Of a DNA stretch of 57,239 bases, positions 45,854 through 52,866 are shown piece after piece (positions within the stretch are counted from its first letter, which is position 1; each line of letters begins with the position of its first letter). Source of the stretch: Burkholderiaceae bacterium (GTDB lineage: Bacteria > Pseudomonadota > Gammaproteobacteria > Burkholderiales > Burkholderiaceae_C); assembly GCA_016790515.1 (NCBI GenBank), contig JAEUOY010000032.1, positions 1 to 57,239 on the forward strand, given 5' to 3'. The translations under genes were made by a program, and so were the position numbers. The notes beneath the pieces were generated by a model, which saw only the letters and a program-made list of their open reading frames with translations, did not search any database and had not been told where the DNA came from.

Positions 45854-47473
45854 ATGGACTCGTCGGCCGACCCTGCCGCCGCTGCGCGCGCCGCCGCGCA
45901 TGCCGAGGTCGTTGCCCAACTGCGCCGGCCCGGTGCCTGCGGCGGCCACCCCGCCGCCGCCGGGCTGATCGAGACCCACCTCTCGTCGCTGCTGCTGGCC
46001 GGCGACCGGGTCTACAAGCTGAAGAAGCCGGTGGCGTTCCCGTTCGTCGACTTCTCGACGGCGGCGCTGCGGCGACAGGCCTGCGAGCAGGAGCTGCGGC
46101 TGAACCGGCGCACCGCGCCGCAGTGGTACCTGGCGGTCGTGGCGGTCCGGCAGGGTGAGGGTGGCGCGGCGATCGCGGCGCCGGGCCGGCCGCTGCCCGG
46201 CCCGGCGATCGACTGGGCGGTGCAGATGCGCCGCTTCGACGACCGCCAGCTGTTCGACCGCCTCGCCGGCGAGGGCCGGCTCGATGCGGCGCAGGTCGAC
46301 CGGCTGGCCGGGGTCGTCGCCGCCTTCCACGCCGCGCAGCCGCCGCTGGCGCGGCCCGACGGCGTGGCCTCGGGCACCTGCGCGATCGTGCGCGACAACG
46401 CCAGCGAACTCGCGGCGCTGGCCGCCGGCAGCGAGCTGGGCGAGGCGGTGGCCGGGCTGCAGCGCTGGAGCGAGGCACGCGGCAAGGCGCTATCGGCGCT
46501 GATGGACCGGCGCGCCCGCGAAGGCCATGTGCGCGACGGCCACGGCGACCTGCACCTGGGCAACATCGTCTGGGCCGACGGTACCGCGGTGCTGTTCGAC
46601 GCGCTGGAGTTCGACGACCGGCTGCGCCAGAGCGACACCGTCGGTGACCTGGCGTTCACCTTCATGGACCTGCAGGCCCACGGCCTGCCGCGGCTGGCCT
46701 GGCGCTTCGTCGGCGCGGTGCTCGAGGCCGGCGGCGAATGGTCGGCGCTGCCGCTGCTGGCCTGGTGGGCGGTGCACCGGGCGCTGGTGCGCGCCAAGGT
46801 GGCGCTGCTGGCGCGGCCGGCGATCGCCGACGCCGACGCCGACGCCGACGCGCGGGCGCAGGCCCGCGCCCGCCACTACCTCGACCTGGCCGCCGCGCTG
46901 GCCGCGCCGCCAGCGCCGCGGCTGCTGCTGATGATGGGCCTGTCGGGCAGCGGCAAGACCGCGGTGGCCGGCGTGCTGGCCGAATGCCTGGGTGGCGTGC
47001 GGCTGCGCTCGGACGTCGAGCGCAAGCGCTTGTTCGGGCTGGCGCCGACCGACCGCGCCGGCCTGTCGCTGGGCCTGTACACAGCCGAGGCCACCCGGTG
47101 CACCTACGCCCGACTGGAGGCGTTGGCCGCCGATGCGCTGCGCGGCGGCGTGTCGGTGGTGATCGACGCCGCCAGCCTGCGCCGCGACGAGCGCGACACG
47201 CTGCGCGCGCTGGCGCGGCACCTCGGCGCGCCGTTCCACCTGGTGCTGTGCGAGGCGCCCGACGCCACCCTGCGCGAACGGCTGGCGCGCCGTCAGGCCG
47301 CCGCCGCCGACGCCTCGGACGCCACCACCGAGGTGCTGGAACGCCAGCAGCAGTTCACCGAATGGCCCGCCGAGGACGAGGCCGCCGGGCTGCTGCGCAT
47401 CGCCACCGACCGGCCCTGGCCGGCGCTCGAGCAGGCGGTCGTGCAATCGGCCCTGCGCCTGGCCGCGGCCTGA
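45854..47473 (+). CDS. Fusion of aminoglycoside-phosphotransferase-like and P-loop kinase domains
   Basis: A 539-residue protein. The N-terminal ~340 residues have an APH-like fold: Val-Tyr-Lys-Leu-Lys-Lys-Pro-Val near 55, catalytic loop His-Gly-Asp-Leu-His-Leu-Gly-Asn and Phe-Asp-Ala-Leu-Glu-Phe-Asp-Asp. The C-terminal ~180 residues are an AAA_33/zeta-like kinase: Walker A Gly-Leu-Ser-Gly-Ser-Gly-Lys-Thr, Arg-Ser-Asp-Val-Glu-Arg-Lys-Arg and Val-Val-Ile-Asp-Ala. An Ala-Asp repeat lies in the linker. The family is common in proteobacteria, often near stress genes; its substrate is unknown, and antibiotic resistance should not be assumed. Confidence 0.88.
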   Translation: MDSSADPAAAARAAAHAEVVAQLRRPGACGGHPAAAGLIETHLSSLLLAGDRVYKLKKPVAFPFVDFSTAALRRQACEQELRLNRRTAPQWYLAVVAVRQGEGGAAIAAPGRPLPGPAIDWAVQMRRFDDRQLFDRLAGEGRLDAAQVDRLAGVVAAFHAAQPPLARPDGVASGTCAIVRDNASELAALAAGSELGEAVAGLQRWSEARGKALSALMDRRAREGHVRDGHGDLHLGNIVWADGTAVLFDALEFDDRLRQSDTVGDLAFTFMDLQAHGLPRLAWRFVGAVLEAGGEWSALPLLAWWAVHRALVRAKVALLARPAIADADADADARAQARARHYLDLAAALAAPPAPRLLLMMGLSGSGKTAVAGVLAECLGGVRLRSDVERKRLFGLAPTDRAGLSLGLYTAEATRCTYARLEALAADALRGGVSVVIDAASLRRDERDTLRALARHLGAPFHLVLCEAPDATLRERLARRQAAAADASDATTEVLERQQQFTEWPAEDEAAGLLRIATDRPWPALEQAVVQSALRLAAA

Positions 47474-47497
47474 CGACAGGCCGCGCCGGGCTGCCGC

Positions 47498-49273
47498 TCA
47501 GGGCGCGCCGCCGCCGGTCCAACTGCCCGGCGAACGCGCTTCCTTTGCCTGGTCGATGGCCTGGCGCATCGCGGGGGACAGCCGCTCGTAGTCGACGAAC
47601 AGCACATCGTTGTGCCGGAACGCGACCGGCGGGTCGCCCTTGCCGCCGATGCTGTCCCAGATGTTGCGGTGAAACGACTCGCTCAGGTGGGTGACGACGG
47701 GCGCGCGTGCCTGCGCCGCAGCTTCGACCTCGCCGGCAGCGGCCGGCACCGGCCTGGATCCCGACGGCCTGGCCTTCTGGGGGCGGAAGAAGTCGTCCAT
47801 CCAGGATTCGAACTTCAGCCATTGCTGGCCGTAGACCGGCAGCGGCGAGCCGGGCATGACTTCGGTCGGATAGGGGCGCCCCGGCTGGGTGTGGGCCAGG
47901 TCGTCGGCGGCCGGCAGGGTGCGTGCAAGGTCGTCGCCCGCCGGCACGGTGCGCGCCAGATCGTCGCCAGCGGGCAGGGTACGCGCCAGGTCGTCCCCCG
48001 CGGGAAGGGTGCGCGCCAGATCGTCGACCACGGTGGTGCCGCGCGCGCCCTTGCTGCCGGCGCCGAGTTCACCGCCCACCAGCATCGAGGCGACGTCGAA
48101 GAACAGGCGCCCGCCGGCTTCGAGATAGCGGCCTTCGCCGATCGCCTCGGCATACGGCTTGGCGATCCCTTGCGCCGCGGCATTCAGCTCCTTCCTGTCG
48201 GCGAAGGGGTTGACCAGGTCGTTGCCCAGTTCCAGCAGGCCACCGACGGTGTCGACGGGATTGGCCACCGCACCGAGCAGGCCCGAGCCGAGCGTCACGC
48301 CGCCGCGCGCGACCCCGGTGGTGAACTCCGACGACATGTCGTGGAACACGGCGCCGGCCCTGAGCAGCGGGCCGTACCAGTCGTCGGCGTGCTGGTCGGC
48401 ATCCTGGTAGGCCTCGGACCGGCCCTTCTCTTGCTTCTCCTTCAGCCACTGCTCGATGTCGTCGCCGCCGCGGCGGATGTTCGCCTGGTTCCAGCGCATG
48501 CCGCCCAGCAGCACGCGGCCGAGGTCCGACGGACCCTCGATGCGGGTCGCCGCCTCGATCTCGTCGTGCACGACACCCGCTTCCCAGGTCGCCTGCTCCG
48601 ACTGGATGCGCTGCTCGTTGTCCGCCTCGCGGGCCTTCTGCCGCGCCTTGCCGCGCTGGTAGCGCGCGAGCTGAACCTCGTAGGGCGGGTCGGTCGACAG
48701 CCGGATCATGGGCGAGGGGGGTTCGCCGATCGCCGCGAGGTCCTCCAGCGCTTCCTCCGACAGGCCTGCCTTCGAGCCGCCGCGCGGCTGGCGTGCGATC
48801 TGGAGGCCGACGGCCGGACCGGGCTGCGCCGGCAGGCCGCGCGGAATGCGTTGTGCGGCCCGCTCGGCCGCCTGCTCGCCGGCGTCGCCGGGGCGGCTCG
48901 TGCGCAGCGCGCCGCCGGCAGGCGCGCCCGACTGCTGCAGCGCATGCGCGACCTCGTGGGCGAGCAGATCGAGTCGCGAGGACGATTGGTCGGCGCCCAG
49001 GTAGACATGCGCGCCCAGCGTGAAGGCGTCGGCATCGAGCGCGTCGTTCAGCTGCCCGGCCCGTGCGTCGTCGTGGACCCGGATCTGGTCGAGCGGCCGG
49101 CCGAAGCCGCTTTCGAGCCGCGTGCGTGTCGGCCCGGCCAAGGCATGGCCGCCCTGCAGGTACATCGGCACGCCGGGCCGGCCGTGCCGCGACGGGTGTC
49201 GGTGCGAGGTCGCTTCGCGGCCCCCGGCGGCCTGGGTCGTCGAGGCCGGCCGGTGTGTCAGGGTGGGCTTCAT
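47498..49273 (-). CDS. DUF4157 (eCIS core) domain protein, putative effector/toxin
   Basis: A 591-residue protein. DUF4157 spans about 45-115: Leu-Glu-Ser-Gly-Phe-Gly-Arg-Pro-Leu-Asp-Gln-Ile-Arg-Val-His, Ala-Phe-Thr-Leu-Gly-Ala-His-Val-Tyr-Leu, and zincin motif His106-Glu-Val-Ala-His110. This domain is the N-terminal mark of many cargo proteins of extracellular contractile injection systems. A Gln/Arg/Glu-rich helical stretch follows (150-300), then a Gly/Ala-rich amphipathic segment (about 315-430) like polymorphic-toxin pretoxin regions. Next come five 10-residue repeats (about 417-466) and a ~125-residue C-terminus that I do not recognise. No eCIS structural genes and no immunity-like gene adjoin it. 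GGAAG precedes ATG 49273. Confidence 0.82.
   Translation of the reverse strand: MKPTLTHRPASTTQAAGGREATSHRHPSRHGRPGVPMYLQGGHALAGPTRTRLESGFGRPLDQIRVHDDARAGQLNDALDADAFTLGAHVYLGADQSSSRLDLLAHEVAHALQQSGAPAGGALRTSRPGDAGEQAAERAAQRIPRGLPAQPGPAVGLQIARQPRGGSKAGLSEEALEDLAAIGEPPSPMIRLSTDPPYEVQLARYQRGKARQKAREADNEQRIQSEQATWEAGVVHDEIEAATRIEGPSDLGRVLLGGMRWNQANIRRGGDDIEQWLKEKQEKGRSEAYQDADQHADDWYGPLLRAGAVFHDMSSEFTTGVARGGVTLGSGLLGAVANPVDTVGGLLELGNDLVNPFADRKELNAAAQGIAKPYAEAIGEGRYLEAGGRLFFDVASMLVGGELGAGSKGARGTTVVDDLARTLPAGDDLARTLPAGDDLARTVPAGDDLARTLPAADDLAHTQPGRPYPTEVMPGSPLPVYGQQWLKFESWMDDFFRPQKARPSGSRPVPAAAGEVEAAAQARAPVVTHLSESFHRNIWDSIGGKGDPPVAFRHNDVLFVDYERLSPAMRQAIDQAKEARSPGSWTGGGAP
47876..48025 (-). repeat. 30-bp tandem repeats inside the DUF4157 gene
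   Basis: Five 30-base units encode Asp-Asp-Leu-Ala-Arg-Thr-Leu-Pro-Ala-Gly with small changes; the last is degenerate (Asp-Asp-Leu-Ala-His-Thr-Gln-Pro-Gly-Arg). They sit between the pretoxin-like segment and the C-terminal domain, so they look like a hinge whose copy number can change by recombination without a frameshift. Confidence 0.9.
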
Positions 49274-49557
49274 CGCGGGACTTCCAGCGTCGTTGACCGA
49301 TCGATCGACGGTTCGAAAACGACACCGCCGCACCAAGGATAAGGACGCCGGCGGTTCGTCCGCAAGTGGCCCGTGCCGGGCCTGGCCGCGGCCTGCCCTT
49401 CGCGGCCCGGTCGCGCATCGAGCCTCGGCCCTCGACGCCGGCTTCGGCAACTGCGTGGCCGCGGTGCTGCCGCCGTTCGGCAGCACGGTCTCCGCGACCG
49501 CCGGTCAGTCGTGCAGCGGTCAACGCCGTGCGGCACGAGAGGCCGCATTCCTGCCGC

Positions 49558-50748
49558 TCAGGGACCTGCGCTGCGCGGCCACAGCGCCCACAGCCGCAGC
49601 GGCTGCTTCATGCGGCCGGCCTGTCGTTCGGCCAGATCGCCTGCGCCCCAGAAGTAGTCGATGCGCACCGCGCCGGTGATTGCGCTGCCGGTGTCCTGGG
49701 CCATCACCAGCCGGCGCAGCGGCTTCGCCGACAGCGGTTCGGTGGTGTCCAGCCACAGCGGCGTGCCGTAGGGCACGGCCAGCGGGTCCACCGCCACCGA
49801 GCGGCCGGCGGTCAGCGGCACGTTCTGGGCGCCGCGGGGGCCGTCCGGACGGTTCGGCCCGGGCGATTCGTCGGGCAGCGCCTCCTCGCGGAAGAACACC
49901 AGCCGCGGGTTGGCCCACATCATCTGCTGCAGCCGCTCGGGCCGCGCGCGCTGGCCCCAGTCGCGGATCGCCGGCCAGTTGGCGCCGTCGGCGCGCAGTT
50001 CGCCCTGGTCGATCAGCCAGCGGCCGACCGACTGGTAGGGCTGGTCGTTGTGGCCGGCAAAGGCCAGCCGCACGGTGCGCTGGCGGCCGTCGGGCTCGGT
50101 GATGCGCAGCCGGCCCGAGCCCTGGATCTGCAGCACCAGCAGGTCCAGCGGGCTGGCCAGCCAGGCGATCTCCTGGCCGCGCAGCGCGGCCTGGGCGGCC
50201 GGCACCGTGTCGGCCTGCTGCCGCGTCCACCAGGGCCGGCGCTGCGCCAGGTCGGCGGGCGGGCGGTGCACCGCGACGCCGAAGCCGGCGCCGCGCTGGC
50301 GCCGCGCGGCCACCAGCGGTTCGAAGTAGCCGGTAGCCAGCCCGCCGGCCTCGCCCTCGGGCGTGACAACGTGGTTGGGCTGCAGCTCGCGCTGCAGGAA
50401 ATCACGCGCGAAGCCGTCGTCGGGCGGCGTGAAGGCCAGCGCCCGCGCGCACACGCTCGCCCAGCCCGGTGCCGGCTTCTGGCAGCCGGCGCGCAGCGCC
50501 GGCCACAGTTCGGCACTGCGGTCATCGGTCCAGCCGGGCAGGGCATCCCAGGCCACCGGCTCCCAGCGCGCGCGCGGGCGCTGCAGCGGCATGGCGCCAG
50601 CGGCCGCGGCGGCCGGCGGGGCGGCTGCGGCCGGCGGTGATGCCGCCACTGTCGGGGCTGTTGGCGGGGCCACGGCGCAGGCGCCCAGCGCAGCCGCCAG
50701 CAGGGGCGCCAGCCAGCGCGCCGGCGCGGCTCGGGATAATCGCGGCAT
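49558..50748 (-). CDS. mltA: Membrane-bound lytic murein transglycosylase A (MltA)
   Basis: A 396-residue outer-membrane lipoprotein that cleaves peptidoglycan to 1,6-anhydromuropeptides. The lipobox is Leu-Gly-Ala-Cys, followed by an Ala/Pro-rich linker. The MltA domain has Ala-Thr-Gly-Tyr-Phe-Glu-Pro, Gln-Ile-Gln-Gly-Ser-Gly-Arg and Gly-His-Asn-Asp-Gln-Pro-Tyr. The 3D domain ends with Val-Met-Ala-Gln-Asp-Thr-Gly-Ser-Ala-Ile, Asp-Tyr-Phe-Trp-Gly-Ala-Gly and Ala-Gly-Arg-Met-Lys-Gln. The catalytic Asp is expected in the Ala-Gln-Asp-Thr-Gly stretch. ATG 50748 overlaps the oppositely directed start of a small gene. Confidence 0.93.
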   Translation of the reverse strand: MPRLSRAAPARWLAPLLAAALGACAVAPPTAPTVAASPPAAAAPPAAAAAGAMPLQRPRARWEPVAWDALPGWTDDRSAELWPALRAGCQKPAPGWASVCARALAFTPPDDGFARDFLQRELQPNHVVTPEGEAGGLATGYFEPLVAARRQRGAGFGVAVHRPPADLAQRRPWWTRQQADTVPAAQAALRGQEIAWLASPLDLLVLQIQGSGRLRITEPDGRQRTVRLAFAGHNDQPYQSVGRWLIDQGELRADGANWPAIRDWGQRARPERLQQMMWANPRLVFFREEALPDESPGPNRPDGPRGAQNVPLTAGRSVAVDPLAVPYGTPLWLDTTEPLSAKPLRRLVMAQDTGSAITGAVRIDYFWGAGDLAERQAGRMKQPLRLWALWPRSAGP

Positions 50749-50869
50749 GTGGCTGATTCTGCTGGAAGCGCTGGGCGCCGGACTGATCCTCGTCGGCATC
50801 ATCTGGTGGACGATGTTCGCCGGCCGGCGCGGCGGCGAGCGGCCGACCGACGACGAGCCGCGGCGCTGA
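50747..50869 (+). CDS. Small single-span membrane protein
   Basis: A 40-residue protein: one hydrophobic helix (about 2-25, Leu-Ile-Leu-Leu-Glu-Ala-Leu-Gly-Ala-Gly-Leu-Ile-Leu-Val-Gly-Ile-Ile-Trp-Trp) and a charged tail (Arg-Arg-Gly-Gly-Glu-Arg-Pro-Thr-Asp-Asp-Glu). That is the usual form of a small inner-membrane protein. Its ATG (50747-50749) overlaps by two bases the mltA ATG (50748-50746) on the other strand. The order of hydrophobic then charged codons, and similar small proteins known to me beside mltA in Burkholderiales, support reality; there is no strong ribosome site. Function unknown. Confidence 0.6.
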   Translation: MWLILLEALGAGLILVGIIWWTMFAGRRGGERPTDDEPRR

Positions 50870-50903
50870 ACCGCCGCAGGCGCTGCGGCCGCTCGGTTGC
50901 CGC

Positions 50904-51305
50904 TCAGTCGCCCTTCAGCGCCATCGCGTGCTGCCAGGTATCGGCGGCATGCCTGAAGCGCTGTACCTGGCCGCGGTCGTTGAAGTGGAAGATGTGGATC
51001 TCGCCGGGCTCGACCACCCGCTTGCCGGTGGCCTTGACCGTCGCCTCGAGGTGAACCAGGCCGATCGCGCAATCGGCGTCGCCCAGCACCTTCAGCGGCT
51101 GGAAGACATGGAACTCGACCGCGCCCAGCGCTTCGAAGAAGCCGGGCACCTGGGCGCGGCCGCTGCGGTGCTGCAGCCAGGGCACCGGGTTCGGCGCGGT
51201 GCCGTACTCCCAGTCCACGTCCTCGGCCAGGCAGGCCAGGATCGCCGGGATGTCGCCGCGGCCGAACGCGGCATAGAGGTGTTGGACGGTCTCGACAGGG
51301 GTCAT
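50904..51305 (-). CDS. SnoaL-like / nuclear transport factor 2-fold protein
   Basis: A 133-residue single-domain protein with the SnoaL pattern: Thr-Val-Gln-His-Leu-Tyr-Ala-Ala-Phe-Gly-Arg-Gly-Asp-Ile-Pro-Ala-Ile-Leu near the start, Leu-Ala-Glu-Asp-Val-Asp-Trp-Glu-Tyr, and a C-terminal Arg-Phe-Arg-His-Ala-Ala-Asp-Thr. Members are isomerases, cyclases or ligand binders; none can be chosen here. It stands alone, leftward, with its own start at 51305. Confidence 0.85.
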   Translation of the reverse strand: MTPVETVQHLYAAFGRGDIPAILACLAEDVDWEYGTAPNPVPWLQHRSGRAQVPGFFEALGAVEFHVFQPLKVLGDADCAIGLVHLEATVKATGKRVVEPGEIHIFHFNDRGQVQRFRHAADTWQHAMALKGD

Positions 51306-51439
51306 GGCATCTCCGGTGAAGGTTTCTGGCGCGAGGACCGTCGCGCCGCGGGGATCCCGGACGACGGGCCCTGCAAGCTCTACGGCGCGTCGCGCGCGCC
51401 GGATGCGGTCTCGCGCCGCCGCCCGACGCCGGCCTCGAC

Positions 51440-52738
51440 TTAACCCGCCGGGCAGGCCAGCCCCTGCGCGGCGAGGATCCCGCGCGCGCGGTCGCGCGTG
51501 CCGCGCGCCACCCGGCCGGTGATCGCCAGCGCCGCGCCGCCGGCCAGCATCCCCGCCAGCGCGTCGCGCACCGCGTCGGCCCCCAGCGCGCCGATGCGCT
51601 GCAGCCAGGCCTCGCGCGAGCGGATGCGGCCCAGCAGCAGCAGGTCGAGCGCGCTGTCCTCGAGGCGGCGGCCGGGCTTTTCCAGCGCGCGCAGCCGGCG
51701 CACCCGCAGCTGGTTCCTGCCGCGTTCGAGGTCGAGCTCATCGATGCGCCGGGCCTGCGCGGCCAGCAGCGCGGCCAGCGCGCCCAGGCACTCGTCGAGC
51801 TGCTCGGGCGAGGTGCTGGCCTCGATGACGAACTGGCCGCCGCTGTCGATCACGTCGGCCGAGCAGGCGGCGTAGTAGACCAGGCCGCGCTGCTCGCGCA
51901 GTTGGTCCATCAGCGGCGAGCTCATGCCCTCGCCGAGCACCGCGGCGGCCAGCGCGGCGCCGGGCTCGTCGGCCTGCAGCGGCGGGATCGCGAAGCCCAG
52001 CACCAGGTGGGTCTGGCTGCTGCCGGGCATCGCCCGGGTGCGCAGGCCGCCGTGCCAGGCCGGCGGGTCCAGGGTGTTCGGCTCGCCGGCGCGCAGGTCG
52101 CCGAACGCCGCCTCGGCCTCGCGCTCGATCGCGTCGACATCGATCGCGCCGGCAGCGGCGACCACGATGTTGGCACCGCTGTAGTGGCGCTGCACATGGG
52201 CCACCAGGTCGTCGCGGCCGAAGCGCTCGATGTTGCGCCGGGTGCCGATCACCGGCTGCGCCAGCGGGTGGCGGCCCCAGCAGCCGCGGTCGAACAGCTT
52301 GAACGCGGTGGCCATCGGGTCGTCCTCGTCCTCGGTGAACTCGTGCAGCAGCACCTCGCGTTCACGCTCGAAGTCGGGCTCGGGAAAGGTCGCGTGGCGC
52401 ACGATGTCGCCGAGCATGCGGACGAACAGCGCTGCGTGCGGGCCCAGCCCGCGCATGTGGAACGCGGTGTGGTCCTTGTCGGTGTGGGCGTTGACCTCGG
52501 CGCCCAGCCGCTCGGCGTCGAGGTTCAGCGTGCGCGCGTCGCGGCTGGCCGTGCCCTTGAACGCCATGTGCTCGACGACATGGCCGATGCCGTTGAACAG
52601 CGGCCGCTCGTGCGCGCTGCCGCAGCGAACGAAGACGCTGACGCTGGCGGTCTGCAGCTGCGGCAGCGCGATCGTCAGCACGCGCACGCCGTTGGCCAGC
52701 GTGGTCACCTGCTCGGCCCTGTCATTCATCTCGGTCAT
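51440..52738 (-). CDS. M16-family zinc peptidase (pitrilysin/processing-peptidase type)
   Basis: A 432-residue protease. The inverted zinc motif HxxEH is His53-Val-Val-Glu56-His57, with the third ligand Glu in Glu-Arg-Glu-Val-Leu-Leu-His-Glu-Phe-Thr-Glu-Asp. The C-terminal half has the inactive M16_C domain (Pro-Gly-Ser-Ser-Gln-Thr-His-Leu-Val-Leu-Gly). No signal peptide is seen, so it is a cytoplasmic peptidase like those of the PqqF/MPP-beta group. ATG 52738 is used; ATG 52729, nine bases on, is equally possible. Confidence 0.9.
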   Translation of the reverse strand: MTEMNDRAEQVTTLANGVRVLTIALPQLQTASVSVFVRCGSAHERPLFNGIGHVVEHMAFKGTASRDARTLNLDAERLGAEVNAHTDKDHTAFHMRGLGPHAALFVRMLGDIVRHATFPEPDFEREREVLLHEFTEDEDDPMATAFKLFDRGCWGRHPLAQPVIGTRRNIERFGRDDLVAHVQRHYSGANIVVAAAGAIDVDAIEREAEAAFGDLRAGEPNTLDPPAWHGGLRTRAMPGSSQTHLVLGFAIPPLQADEPGAALAAAVLGEGMSSPLMDQLREQRGLVYYAACSADVIDSGGQFVIEASTSPEQLDECLGALAALLAAQARRIDELDLERGRNQLRVRRLRALEKPGRRLEDSALDLLLLGRIRSREAWLQRIGALGADAVRDALAGMLAGGAALAITGRVARGTRDRARGILAAQGLACPAG

Positions 52739-52769
52739 TCATCGCGTTGCCGCGGTTCGCTCGTGGCAC

Positions 52770-52866
52770 TGGCCGCGGCAACCAAGCGGCTGCCGCGGAA
52801 CCGGCTCTGCCGGGCCGCTGGCGGCGCCCCCTGCGGGGAGGCGCCGAAGGCGCTTCGGGGGGGTTG
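52770..52866. repeat. REP-like palindromic GC element
   Basis: Immediately after the gcr stop, the minus strand reads CAACCCCCCCGAAGCGCC, then a GGCGCCTCCCCGCAGGGGGCGCC palindrome-rich core, and GGCCCGGCAGAGCCGGTTCC. I recall very similar strings dispersed between genes of Burkholderiales. GCGCCTTCGGCGC and GGCGCC...GGCGCC arms can fold into stable hairpins, so it may also end gcr transcription. Copy number cannot be judged from one window. Confidence 0.5.

Noticed and set aside
46829-46855. GACGCC (Ala-Asp) short repeat in the APH/kinase fusion, considered as a regulatory repeat
   Set aside because: It is an in-frame low-complexity linker between domains and too short to claim phase variation.
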